This document shows positions 25,227 to 32,085 of a stretch of 64,000 bases of DNA, one piece after another. A model generated the notes under the pieces. That model saw only the letters and a program-made list of their open reading frames with translations. It was not told the DNA's origin and ran no database searches. The stretch's first letter is position 1; each line of letters begins with the position of its first letter. Both the position numbers and the translations under genes were made by a program. The stretch covers positions 1 through 64,000 of the forward strand of contig JAKSRR010000015.1 of the NCBI GenBank assembly GCA_024403455.1, read 5' to 3'. The DNA is from Lachnospiraceae bacterium (GTDB lineage: Bacteria; Bacillota; Clostridia; Lachnospirales; Lachnospiraceae).

Positions 25227-25440
25227 ATATAGAAAGTCTTGAACTCGCAGGTCTGGTCGAGAAGAGGAGACGCCAGTGTGGCTTACCCGTTTGTATTCTC
25301 AAGGAATCGGTGTGGTGGAAAAACATCGAGGAAAAGTAGTGCGCTCCAGATATAGCAATCCAATCATGAAATATGAGACAAAAAAGCAGAGACGACAACA
25401 ATCCATTTTGCGTGGTTTGTTGTTGTCTCTTTTTTAATAT
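25227..25440 (+). ncRNA. Candidate structured RNA or single-strand origin between rep and mob genes
   Basis: A gene-free stretch with above-average GC. Possible stems are CTCG-10-CGAG (25243-25260), GCCA-GTG-TGGC (25272-25282) and a strong terminator at 25388-25437. Lying right behind rep, it may be a leader or small RNA, or a single-strand origin (sso), which rolling-circle replicons need. I see no convincing coding frame on the plus strand. Confidence 0.4.
25388..25437 (+). terminator. Rho-independent terminator
   Basis: AGAGACGACAACAA pairs with TTGTTGTTGTCTCT (14 bases, one G-U pair) and is followed by six T. It separates the replication transcript from the mobilization genes. Confidence 0.9.
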
Positions 25441-25462
25441 TTATAAAAAGGAGGTCATTGAT

Positions 25463-25762
25463 ATGAATGACGTAAGAAAGTATTTTGATGAAACAATTGA
25501 TGCACTTGAAAGTGAAATTTCAAGAAGGAGACAGGAACTTAAAGCTCTTGAGAAGATGCTTGAACTTAAGCGAGAACTTGGAGAAAAAAGTTCAAAAGAA
25601 ATTGAGGTTGAAAGAGAAAAAAGAACGAGATGGATGAAAAAAGAAATCAGTTACTGTAACCCATTTGAAACGTATGAGGCACAGATGGCTGATGAGGATA
25701 ATCCGTTTGCTTCATATGCAGCTATGATTCCGTTTGAAGCACCAAAACCGAGAATTTACTAA
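25463..25762 (+). CDS. Small coiled-coil protein of the mobilization region
   Basis: 99 residues. A highly charged helical first half (ETIDALESEISRRRQELKAL and on to about residue 60) predicts a coiled coil; the second half is Pro/Phe rich (NPFETYE, DNPFASYAAMIPFE) with a repeated NPF-xx-Y motif. No known family recognised. ATG 25463 lies behind AAAAAGGAGGTC; the longer frame would begin inside the terminator. It is the first of three or four genes leading to the relaxase, so a relaxosome or element maintenance role is possible. Confidence 0.6.
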   Translation: MNDVRKYFDETIDALESEISRRRQELKALEKMLELKRELGEKSSKEIEVEREKRTRWMKKEISYCNPFETYEAQMADEDNPFASYAAMIPFEAPKPRIY

Positions 25763-25780
25763 TGAATAGGGAGAAATAAT

Positions 25781-26101
25781 ATGGCACTTACTTATGACGA
25801 GCAAATTGCACTTGAAATGCAGAAGATTGCAAAATTGAAGCAAAAGAAAAAACAAGAAGAAAGAAAACGATTAGAAGAAATTGGTCAAAGAGTTGTTGAT
25901 AGATTTCCAAATGTTACGGCAGATACTATCGACGATGAAATCAATAATCTGGTGGCTATGTTGTCAAAAGATGACCCGATTTGTGCAAAATTGGGGCGAC
26001 TGATCATGACAAGATTGCCACAATATTTTTCAAAAGATTCTTCAGATTCTTTTGAAAATAATGTTGAAAAACTGGCAGAATTTATTGAACTAAATGAATG
26101 A
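25781..26101 (+). CDS. Small helical protein upstream of the relaxase
   Basis: 106 residues. A very basic coiled-coil N-terminus (KIAKLKQKKKQEERKRLEEI, about 12-31) is followed by a helical domain with acidic surface. It ends right before the oriT candidate. Position and charge suggest a relaxosome accessory protein, but no family is recognised and this remains inference. RBS AGGGAGAAATA. Confidence 0.55.
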   Translation: MALTYDEQIALEMQKIAKLKQKKKQEERKRLEEIGQRVVDRFPNVTADTIDDEINNLVAMLSKDDPICAKLGRLIMTRLPQYFSKDSSDSFENNVEKLAEFIELNE

Positions 26102-26117
26102 TGCTATTGTTATAGCT

Positions 26118-26204
26118 CCCTGCAAGGGCGAAAAACTGTTTGTTGTACTGCCAACGGCAGTATGACAAACGTTGTTTTGAGCAAGGTATGACAGAGCCAT
26201 ACCT
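26118..26204 (+). other. Candidate origin of transfer (oriT)
   Basis: Three hairpins in under 90 bases lie directly ahead of the relaxase gene. They are CCCT-GCA-AGGG (26118-26128); a 15-base stem GTTTGTTGTACTGCC with GGCAGTATGACAAAC (26138-26170, two G-U pairs, loop AAC); and AGGTATG-ACAGAGC-CATACCT (26184-26204, counted from the first A). MobV relaxases nick next to such inverted repeats upstream of their own gene. The exact nick site cannot be read. Confidence 0.6.
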
Positions 26205-26229
26205 GTGATAAAAGAAAATGAAAGGAAAT

Positions 26230-27360
26230 ATGAAAATGAAATTTACTATATCGAATAGCCAAGGCGGACATTCAGAGGAACATTCGAGGCGTTCGTATTC
26301 TCCGTTCTCATCGGAGTCATCATTAACAAAACATAATATTGTTGTCTACGATTGCGGAGACGATAGAGAACATCTTAATAGAATAGCAGAACCATACATT
26401 CGTGCATATAACATGAAACAGAAACGCAAAGATAGAATGAAGGATTATGAAAAAGATTATGTTGCTGCGCTTGAAGATGGTCGTGCCTGCTACGGAACAG
26501 GAGAGCAAAGAGAAAAAGCTTTTCATCATGATGTTATCCAAATCGGGAACCATGATAATCTTGGAGTTACAGACAAAATGTTTAACACGGATTATTGGCG
26601 TTCTCTTAAGCGCGATGCAAGATATGCAGAAGCAAGTGATTATGTTAAACGTCATCTGAATAGGAATCCTGATGTAAAAAGAGCGATTATGATTTTGAAA
26701 CAAATTGCGGAAGAAATTAGAGATAACAAAGATGATAAGTATAGTCATGTGTTGGTACATGGATTAACAATCCATGTAGATGAACCAGGGGGGACCCCAC
26801 ATCTGGATTTTCGTTATTCGATTTTTACTGATAATGAAAAGAAGGGACTTCCGTGGAGAATATCGGACCATAAGGGGCTTCAAAAAATGGGATATGAGAC
26901 AACTCCGACACAGACAGCGCTTCAAGCATTTCGCGAATCTGTTAATTCGAGAATAGAAGTGTTGATGCGCCAATATGGATGGGAGCGTGAATATAAAAAT
27001 GAGCATCGTAAGCATCTTACAACGGCGCAGTATGAAGCGGAGCAACGTTTGAAGCAAGCGGAAGAACTTGCAGAAAATATTGTTCAAGAAGCAAAAGAAA
27101 GTGCAGAGATTGAGCTTGCTCATGCAACGGAAATTAGAAAAGAAGCTGCAAGAAAGAAAAAAGAAGCGGAGCAAAAAATTAAGGATGCAATTGAATTTAA
27201 GAATCAGATGGAACAGCTTGTTTGCTCCGAAATTGGACAAAGAGTCGTCACAAATCAGCGAAATGATGAGGTTGAAATTTATCGACGGAAGAGGTCTAAG
27301 CGTGGAGGAAAGATTTGTAATGATGATTGCTCTATTGAACCAACAAAGGATGATAAGTAG
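26230..27360 (+). CDS. MobV-like relaxase (Pre/Mob plasmid recombination family)
   Basis: A 376-residue relaxase that would nick oriT and pilot the strand during mobilization. Family features are an N-terminal HN motif (KHNIVV, about 34-39), FHHDVIQIGNHDN (about 99-111) and the metal-binding region IHVDEPGGTPHLDF (about 182-195), then VNSRIEVLMRQYGWERE and a long charged coiled coil (about 260-330). In MobV the metal motif is HxDExxPHxH; here there are two extra residues and the third His is missing. I chose ATG 26230, next to AAAGGA; ATG 26218 or 26236 are alternatives. No coupling protein or secretion genes are present, so transfer needs a helper. Confidence 0.75.
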   Translation: MKMKFTISNSQGGHSEEHSRRSYSPFSSESSLTKHNIVVYDCGDDREHLNRIAEPYIRAYNMKQKRKDRMKDYEKDYVAALEDGRACYGTGEQREKAFHHDVIQIGNHDNLGVTDKMFNTDYWRSLKRDARYAEASDYVKRHLNRNPDVKRAIMILKQIAEEIRDNKDDKYSHVLVHGLTIHVDEPGGTPHLDFRYSIFTDNEKKGLPWRISDHKGLQKMGYETTPTQTALQAFRESVNSRIEVLMRQYGWEREYKNEHRKHLTTAQYEAEQRLKQAEELAENIVQEAKESAEIELAHATEIRKEAARKKKEAEQKIKDAIEFKNQMEQLVCSEIGQRVVTNQRNDEVEIYRRKRSKRGGKICNDDCSIEPTKDDK

Positions 27361-27376
27361 GGGAGGAACTTGAACG

Positions 27377-27616
27377 ATGGAAAATTACACGGATATTTAT
27401 TTTTATTTGCAAGAAGACGAGTTGTGGAGGCTCATAGATATGGTTGGGAATATTGTTGCCGAGATGATTAAAAGAGATGCGATACATATAGAGTACCATG
27501 GATATCCGCAGACTCCAGAAGTAATGGTTGATGTTTTGGAAAAAGGGAAATATGTTTTTGAGGGTTATGTGAAAAATAGACTTAAGGAAATTAATGATGG
27601 GTGTGACCGAGAATAA
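27377..27616 (+). CDS. Unknown 79-residue acidic protein
   Basis: Not recognised. A small acidic, probably alpha/beta protein with aromatic N-terminus (YTDIYFYLQEDELWRLI). It follows the relaxase by 16 bases behind GGGGAGGA and ends just before a bidirectional terminator, so it is the last gene of the mobilization transcript. Confidence 0.55.
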   Translation: MENYTDIYFYLQEDELWRLIDMVGNIVAEMIKRDAIHIEYHGYPQTPEVMVDVLEKGKYVFEGYVKNRLKEINDGCDRE

Positions 27617-27624
27617 AAAAATAA

Positions 27625-27661
27625 GCCATATGAGTCTCCTAAGTGGGGAGACTCGTATGGC
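27625..27661. terminator. Bidirectional terminator between convergent transcripts
   Basis: GCCATATGAGTCTCC pairs with GGAGACTCGTATGGC (15 bases, one G-U pair) around TAAGTG. The A-run to its left (27614-27624) gives a T-run for the minus strand. It serves the mob transcript and the minus-strand AAA+ operon, whose last gene ends at 27667. Confidence 0.9.
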
Positions 27662-27666
27662 TATTC

Positions 27667-27972
27667 TTATAAGTATTTACACAGCACGTCGAATGTGTCT
27701 TCGTCAAAATACTGATTAAGCATATTTAGTATTTCGTAGAAGCTATCTTGGTGGAAGAATACATGCTCGTGCTCAGTATTTAATACAATAACTGAATCGA
27801 GATGTGTTTCGAGGATTGCGCTAAACATCATAACATCGTTTAGCATGTCCCCTGTTACGAATTTGAACTCGTTGCTTGGATGGTGACTGTTCAATTCGTT
27901 TTTGATGATGTGCAGTTCTTTATTTGTGCAGCTTTGCCCAGTTGGAGTAATTACATATACTTGTTGTTCCAT
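27667..27972 (-). CDS. Unknown 101-residue protein, last gene of the AAA+ operon
   Basis: Not recognised. A soluble small protein, acidic in the C-terminal half, rich in His and Asn (NTEHEHVFFHQDSFYEIL). No motif known to me. It lies 17 bases after the DUF5688 gene on the same transcript, with GAGGAGATG-like ribosome site before its start. Confidence 0.55.
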   Translation of the reverse strand: MEQQVYVITPTGQSCTNKELHIIKNELNSHHPSNEFKFVTGDMLNDVMMFSAILETHLDSVIVLNTEHEHVFFHQDSFYEILNMLNQYFDEDTFDVLCKYL

Positions 27973-27989
27973 AAGCTATTGCATCTCCT

Positions 27990-28820
27990 CTAATCGTTCA
28001 CAGAAAAGATGAAGGCTTTTTCGGCGAGCTGTTCTTCTTTGGCGACACAGCCTTTATTTACATCCACGACCATTGCGGAGATTGCATCGAGGTCGGTATT
28101 ATCATCAGCTGGTAGAATGATAACTTCGTGAATGGACGAGAAAATGATGACAATCTTATCAAAACCCATAGCTTTTGCCCATTGCTTTACATAGTCCATA
28201 TTTGTTACAACGGCTGCACCTTTCATTCTCAGGTGGTTTGAAAATATGTACATAGGAACATCATCAATATTGTCATATATGGCTGCATCATCAGGCATCA
28301 TGGAGCAAAGCACTTCGGCCATTGTTTCGATTTTTATTTCCTGAGAAGTATGTTCTGAAGCGAGGCGCCAAGCTTCTTCTTCTGTAATATTCACGGACTT
28401 CAGATGTTCACTTGACATCTTTACGGAGAAAGTGCCATCTACATTAGCTTCATCACGGATATACAGATATTCTATAATGTCGTCAAATGCACTATCACGT
28501 GTCAAATATTTTGTGTCAGAGCCCTTTTTTTCAAGACCTAAGAACAGATGCTCTCGGATGTATGTGGGGTCTTTGAAGATGTCGATATCAATATCAATAC
28601 CTGCTTGGTCATAGCACTGCTTTACATAAACTGCTGCTTCTTCATCTGTGAAATCATCCGTTAAAAATCTGTCCACGTAGATGACGGGGGCGATATGTTG
28701 TTCGCCTTCGTGGAAACATAAACCGATGAATTCTACGCAATTTTTTTTGACAGTTTGAACTTTAGGGTACAAGTGATATTTCTTATTAATAACATTTACA
28801 ATTCCATTAATAGTAGCCAT
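27990..28820 (-). CDS. DUF5688 family protein
   Basis: 276 residues; the layout resembles DUF5688 proteins, which are common in Lachnospiraceae and other Clostridia and have no known function. The N-terminal VKKNCVEFIGLCF followed by ISPTIY-like APVIYVDRF is typical. A central helical part is followed by a second alpha/beta domain (about 180-270: AAVVTNMDYVKQWAKAMG, then IVIIFSSIHEVIILP), a pattern seen in domains that feed back a numeric response or bind peptides. No catalytic motif is seen. ATG 28820 is preferred, with TAAAAGGAGG ahead. It is 16 bases from the AAA+ gene, so the two products may act together. Confidence 0.65.
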   Translation of the reverse strand: MATINGIVNVINKKYHLYPKVQTVKKNCVEFIGLCFHEGEQHIAPVIYVDRFLTDDFTDEEAAVYVKQCYDQAGIDIDIDIFKDPTYIREHLFLGLEKKGSDTKYLTRDSAFDDIIEYLYIRDEANVDGTFSVKMSSEHLKSVNITEEEAWRLASEHTSQEIKIETMAEVLCSMMPDDAAIYDNIDDVPMYIFSNHLRMKGAAVVTNMDYVKQWAKAMGFDKIVIIFSSIHEVIILPADDNTDLDAISAMVVDVNKGCVAKEEQLAEKAFIFSVND

Positions 28821-28836
28821 TTTGTGATTCCTCCTT

Positions 28837-29880
28837 TTATAATTCATCAAAATGTTCAAATAAATAATTGTCTAGTTGGCACTGTATTGCCGAAGTAGTT
28901 GCTCGCACTCCGAGCCCAGAATTATAAGCGTTTTCGGCTATATTTGTGAGCTCATTTGCGGAAAGTACATGCTGGTTTATAAAACCTGTTTCGAGACCGT
29001 ACGTTTTCTCTAGCTTTTTTACTGGTGATGCATCGTGCGAAGTAAGTAGATACTTGTAATCATCAATAGATAAGGGATGAATATTAACGATGCGACCGAT
29101 TCGACTCGCGACTTCTGGTATCATGCCAAAATCGATAAGATTTTGGATTGTTAGCTCGTTTTCAAAAGCTTTAACTTGCTTTCTTTCTGCTCCAAATCCA
29201 AGACCGATGCTACTTGCCTTATTTGCTTCATTTTTAGCTGCAACGGCAAAGGAACCAGTAAAGATCCAACTGATTGTTTCGAGATTGACGTAACGAGTGT
29301 CCATTTCAGTTTTATACATGTAGTACTTAAACGAAGGTTGCAGCAATGTAAGAAGCTCTGATTGAACAGATGCGCTTACATTCTCACGGTCTCTAGTGAA
29401 AGATGGCGTCATCATTTTGTCTGCTTCATCGAAAACAATAATATAGGGTGTGTGGTCATGCTTTTGAATATTTATCTCTCGCAGTGGGGTACAGATTTTG
29501 TTTTGCCCTGTAAAACCACTTTTTGTCATGCTACTCGCATCGCATATATAAACGGCATCGTATAAATAATCTCTAACTGTCTGCCATAGTAGCGTCTTGC
29601 CAGAGCCAGGTGGTCCAACAAAAACAGCGCTGTTGGGAATTCCGTGAACATGGTTGTATAAACATATTGCGACGGCTTTTGCTGCTTCGTCTTGGTGGTA
29701 TACCTTTGTCTTTAAGAATTCATATATGAGACGGGGGTCGGATAATGTTTCATGGCGAAACATTTCTTCCTCATATTTTTCGAGTTCTCGTTCTTCAATA
29801 TCGAATGGGCAATCATCGAAATCAGTTTCTTCCCATTGAGAAGATAAGTTTTTATCTTTTACTTCAGCTTCGCATTTCAT
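28837..29880 (-). CDS. ClpX-like AAA+ unfoldase without zinc-binding domain
   Basis: A 347-residue AAA+ ATPase close to ClpX over its ATPase core. Walker A is GPPGSGKT (about 90-97), Walker B FDEADKM (about 149-155), the sensor region ends WIFTGSF, the IGF-loop-like segment reads SSIGLGFGAE, then IDFGMIPEVASRIG and the sensor 2 region GLGVRATTSAI. The pore-1 loop GYVG of ClpX is GFTG here. The N-terminal C4 zinc domain is replaced by about 50 acidic residues. It could unfold or remodel element proteins (Rep, relaxase, integrase), with or without host ClpP. It is in the middle of a four-gene minus-strand operon. Confidence 0.82.
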   Translation of the reverse strand: MKCEAEVKDKNLSSQWEETDFDDCPFDIEERELEKYEEEMFRHETLSDPRLIYEFLKTKVYHQDEAAKAVAICLYNHVHGIPNSAVFVGPPGSGKTLLWQTVRDYLYDAVYICDASSMTKSGFTGQNKICTPLREINIQKHDHTPYIIVFDEADKMMTPSFTRDRENVSASVQSELLTLLQPSFKYYMYKTEMDTRYVNLETISWIFTGSFAVAAKNEANKASSIGLGFGAERKQVKAFENELTIQNLIDFGMIPEVASRIGRIVNIHPLSIDDYKYLLTSHDASPVKKLEKTYGLETGFINQHVLSANELTNIAENAYNSGLGVRATTSAIQCQLDNYLFEHFDEL

Positions 29881-29898
29881 GGCGTATGCAGTCTCCTT

Positions 29899-30261
29899 TC
29901 AAGAAGCTGCATACGCATTTCTCGCTTCAATAATGAAGCGTTGGATGTCTGCGCATGACATTTTCTGCTTTTCATATTTGCCGTCTGCATTTTTAATGCT
30001 AATGTTACGCTGTTCAGTACTTTTGCCAAGAAAGAGGTTGTAACAGTTGTTTATGGTAGAACCATCGCGTCGCGTACTTTCTTTGACCATTGACAGCGGT
30101 AGTGTGAAAGTAGCCCAAGCATCATTAAGACGAAATGCTACAGACATGAAGATGTTATTGTTTTCGGATGCCCTTTTACGGCATAATGCACGTGGATAAT
30201 TATTAATGAATACAGATGATTCTTCTACTGTGGCATCGATATTGTTTTTCTTTTTAGCCAT
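29899..30261 (-). CDS. Unknown 120-residue basic protein, first gene of the AAA+ operon
   Basis: A small basic protein starting MAKKKNN, with the central segment SVFINNYPRALCRKRA and a C-terminal helix (SCADIQRFIIEARNAY). No known family. The even spread of Arg and Lys and the predicted beta-rich centre could suit nucleic acid binding, but there is no motif to prove it. ATG 30261 follows CAAGGAGAATAAC. The leader on its mRNA holds a perfect AAGCATTC-TT-GAATGCTT palindrome. Confidence 0.55.
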   Translation of the reverse strand: MAKKKNNIDATVEESSVFINNYPRALCRKRASENNNIFMSVAFRLNDAWATFTLPLSMVKESTRRDGSTINNCYNLFLGKSTEQRNISIKNADGKYEKQKMSCADIQRFIIEARNAYAAS

Positions 30262-30295
30262 ATTGTTATTCTCCTTGTTTTTTATAGCTACATTG

Positions 30296-30313
30296 AAGCA
30301 TTCTTGAATGCTT
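30296..30313. promoter_or_regulatory. Palindromic operator or hairpin ahead of the AAA+ operon
   Basis: AAGCATTC-TT-GAATGCTT, perfect over 8 bases per arm, 35 bases upstream of the start of the first minus-strand gene. The divergent excisionase gene starts at 30448, so the site lies in the control region shared by both directions. It may be bound by a regulator or fold in the mRNA. Confidence 0.5.
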
Positions 30314-30447
30314 GAATTTATAATTTTTTTCTTTATAGAATAGAGGGGGTATGGTATATTGTGATTGGTTAGTGTGAAGCATTTGCTTTGGAAAAAATTT
30401 ATGAATGTGTTTGCCGTAGTCACCGTCCTTTCAGGAAAGGCACACGA

Positions 30448-30678
30448 ATGAAAAACGCAAACACTAACCAGATGACGCTATCGATTGACAAAAAATATGC
30501 ACTCACAATTGAAGAAGCTTCTGTTTACTTTAGTATTGGTGAAACCAATTTACGTGAGATATGCAGAAATGATGTGCTAAACAATACTTTTACATGTAAG
30601 GTAAAAAGTAAAACTGTAATCATACGTGAAAAGTTTGAAAAACATATGGTTGAGCATCATGTTTTGTTAGCAGGATAG
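30448..30678 (+). CDS. xis: Excisionase (Tn916 Xis-like)
   Basis: 76 residues. A winged-helix excisionase that helps the integrase remove the element. The segment YALTIEEASVYFSIGETNLR (about 13-32) is the typical Xis helix-turn-helix, followed by KTVIIREKFEKHM. ATG 30448 lies behind AGGAAAGG; a longer frame from 30388 is unlikely. It precedes the integrase gene on the same strand but a strong terminator lies between, so the two are probably expressed separately. Confidence 0.85.
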   Translation: MKNANTNQMTLSIDKKYALTIEEASVYFSIGETNLREICRNDVLNNTFTCKVKSKTVIIREKFEKHMVEHHVLLAG

Positions 30679-30681
30679 TGG

Positions 30682-30717
30682 ATATGGTCAGAGAGTAAAA
30701 TCTCTGACCATATTTTT
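30682..30717 (+). terminator. Rho-independent terminator between xis and int
   Basis: ATATGGTCAGAGA pairs with TCTCTGACCATAT (13 bases, perfect) around GTAAAA, followed by TTTT. It ends the xis transcript. Confidence 0.9.
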
Positions 30718-30736
30718 GGTTCGTACTCTTAAAAAG

Positions 30737-30783
30737 GTTGCGCAACTTTTTTTCTCGACAAACGACGGAAAGCGTGGTATGAT
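30737..30783 (+). promoter_or_regulatory. Integrase promoter with GTTGCGCAAC palindrome
   Basis: TCGACA (30755-30760) and TATGAT (30778-30783) are 17 bases apart. Eight bases upstream of the -35 box lies GTTGCGCAAC (30737-30746), a 10-base palindrome made of two opposed GTTGC units, the same core as the GTTGCG boxes of the end repeats. The integrase may thus bind its own promoter; this is inference. Confidence 0.6.
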
Positions 30784-30820
30784 AAACGATGGCATTTTTT
30801 CGTCTTGGAAAGGGGAAACT

Positions 30821-31960
30821 ATGGGAAAGGATTTAAGAGGTAAAGAACTTGGCAAAGGCATAGTTCAACGAAAAGACGATAAAAAGTATGTTGCTTTTTA
30901 CAACGATAGTACTGGGAAAAGAGTTCAAAAAAGATTCGATACATTGACGGAAGCAAAACGCTGGCGTGAAAAGGCTGTATATGAAGAAAAAAATGACTTG
31001 GCACTTTTACAGCCAGAGATGACGGTGAATTCATGGTTCGAGTTTTGGATGAAGGAAAAAGCCACAACTATTAAATTCAATACAAAGCGTAACTATACTG
31101 AACGTTTTGAAAATGATATTAAACCCGTTGTTGGAAATATGCGAGTGAAGGATGTTCGTCCTATTCATTGTCAGGCCGTTTTGAATCGAATGGCGGAAAA
31201 TGAATATGCAGGATCAACGATAAAACAGACATTGAATACGATGGTTACAATGTTTTGGGCTGCTGTAGAAAATCGATTAATACATAGTACACCAGTAACA
31301 AAGAGTGGTGTGAAACTTCCGCGAGATGTAGAACAGAATATTGATTTTTTGACAAGGGAAGAACAAAAAGCTTTCCTGGAGGTGGCAAAAGACTATGCGT
31401 ATTATGAGCAATTTTTTTTGATACTACAAGAAGGATTTAGAACTGGTGAAATCATAGGCTTGAAGTGGGATTGTGTTGATTTTGAACGTCGAGAAATTAC
31501 AATTGATAAGACGCTAGAATATAGATATAGTACAGGAACTTGGCGCTGGGAAACACCAAAAACAAAAAATGGTTGTAGAGTTGTTAAGATGACTAGGGCT
31601 GCACATGATATGTTGAAAGAACTACAAGAAAAGCCTAGTAATGTTAATGAGAAAACACCTGAAGAATTTAAGAATCTAGTATTTTTAAATAGAACAGGCT
31701 TCCCAACCAAAAACTCCACATATGATGCGGCACTCGTGAAAAGATGTGAACAGGCGGGCGTTAAGAAAATATCAATGCATGACCTGAGGCATACAATGGC
31801 AACTAGGTTTTGTGAACAACCGATGCCTAATTATAAATTCCTCAGTAAAATGCTAGGACATTCTTCTATAAAAATAACTTTGGACTTATATGTTCATTTA
31901 GACGAAGAAACTAAAGTTGAGGCTATTGAATCGTTCAGTGATTATCTCGAAACGATTTGA
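30821..31960 (+). CDS. int: Tyrosine recombinase / integrase (Tn916 family)
   Basis: 379 residues. The N-terminal arm-binding domain (about 12-60: GIVQRKDDKKYVAFYND then RFDTLTEAKRW) is followed by the SAM-like core-binding domain (about 65-170) and the catalytic domain. Catalytic residues: Arg in GFRTGEIIGL (about 207), His-x-x-Arg in MHDLRHTMATRF (about 320-323), His in LGHSSI (about 347) and the Tyr nucleophile in TLDLYVHL (about 356). ATG 30821 follows AAAGGGGAAA. It lies about 110 bases from attR, reads towards ychF and would integrate the element there. Confidence 0.93.
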   Translation: MGKDLRGKELGKGIVQRKDDKKYVAFYNDSTGKRVQKRFDTLTEAKRWREKAVYEEKNDLALLQPEMTVNSWFEFWMKEKATTIKFNTKRNYTERFENDIKPVVGNMRVKDVRPIHCQAVLNRMAENEYAGSTIKQTLNTMVTMFWAAVENRLIHSTPVTKSGVKLPRDVEQNIDFLTREEQKAFLEVAKDYAYYEQFFLILQEGFRTGEIIGLKWDCVDFERREITIDKTLEYRYSTGTWRWETPKTKNGCRVVKMTRAAHDMLKELQEKPSNVNEKTPEEFKNLVFLNRTGFPTKNSTYDAALVKRCEQAGVKKISMHDLRHTMATRFCEQPMPNYKFLSKMLGHSSIKITLDLYVHLDEETKVEAIESFSDYLETI

Positions 31961-32014
31961 TATAAAGCTCATAAAACTTATTAAACTTGAAAATAAGTTG
32001 CGAAAAGGTTGCGG
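31954..32014 (+). repeat. Right subterminal direct repeat of the element (integrase arm site candidate)
   Basis: About 51 of 61 positions match 17764-17824 in the same orientation. It starts inside the last codons of int and ends with GTTGCGAAAAGGTTGCGGA, about 54 bases from the attR core. Within it TTGATA and TATTAA are 16 bases apart, a possible weak promoter towards ychF. Confidence 0.72.
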
Positions 32015-32035
32015 AAACAAAAATAAAATGAAAGG

Positions 32036-32056
32036 AACCCTTGAAAAATAAGGGTT
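32036..32056 (+). repeat. Hairpin between int and ychF
   Basis: AACCCTT-GAAAAAT-AAGGGTT, a perfect 7-base stem without T-run, 13 bases before the ychF start. It is carried by the element and now lies in the leader of ychF, next to its new ribosome site. Confidence 0.55.
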
Positions 32057-32067
32057 TGAGGTAAGAT

Positions 32068-32085
32068 ATATGAAACTAGGAATCG
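32068..32085 (+). repeat. attR core (18-bp direct repeat)
   Basis: Identical to 17680-17697. It supplies the start codon and the first bases of ychF; bases upstream of it (GAGGTAAG, 32058-32065) come from the element and replace the original ribosome binding site. Confidence 0.93.

Larger units (their letters stand above)
17680..32085. mobile_element. Integrative mobilizable element inserted in the 5' end of ychF
   Basis: Bounded by an 18-bp direct repeat (core of attL and attR), with 14,388 bases from core to core. It carries excisionase and Tn916-type integrase at the right end, a RepB-type HUH replication initiator with an iteron array, a MobV-like relaxase, a small serine recombinase, a DpnII restriction-modification operon, and several unknown genes. 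No type IV secretion genes are present, so it would need a helper conjugative system. It is visibly more A+T rich than the flanks. Replication genes suggest that the excised circle replicates by rolling circle. Confidence 0.92.

Noticed and set aside
25210-25401. 63-codon frame on the minus strand behind rep
   Set aside because: It lies across a structured gap and terminator, has no ribosome site and unusual composition.
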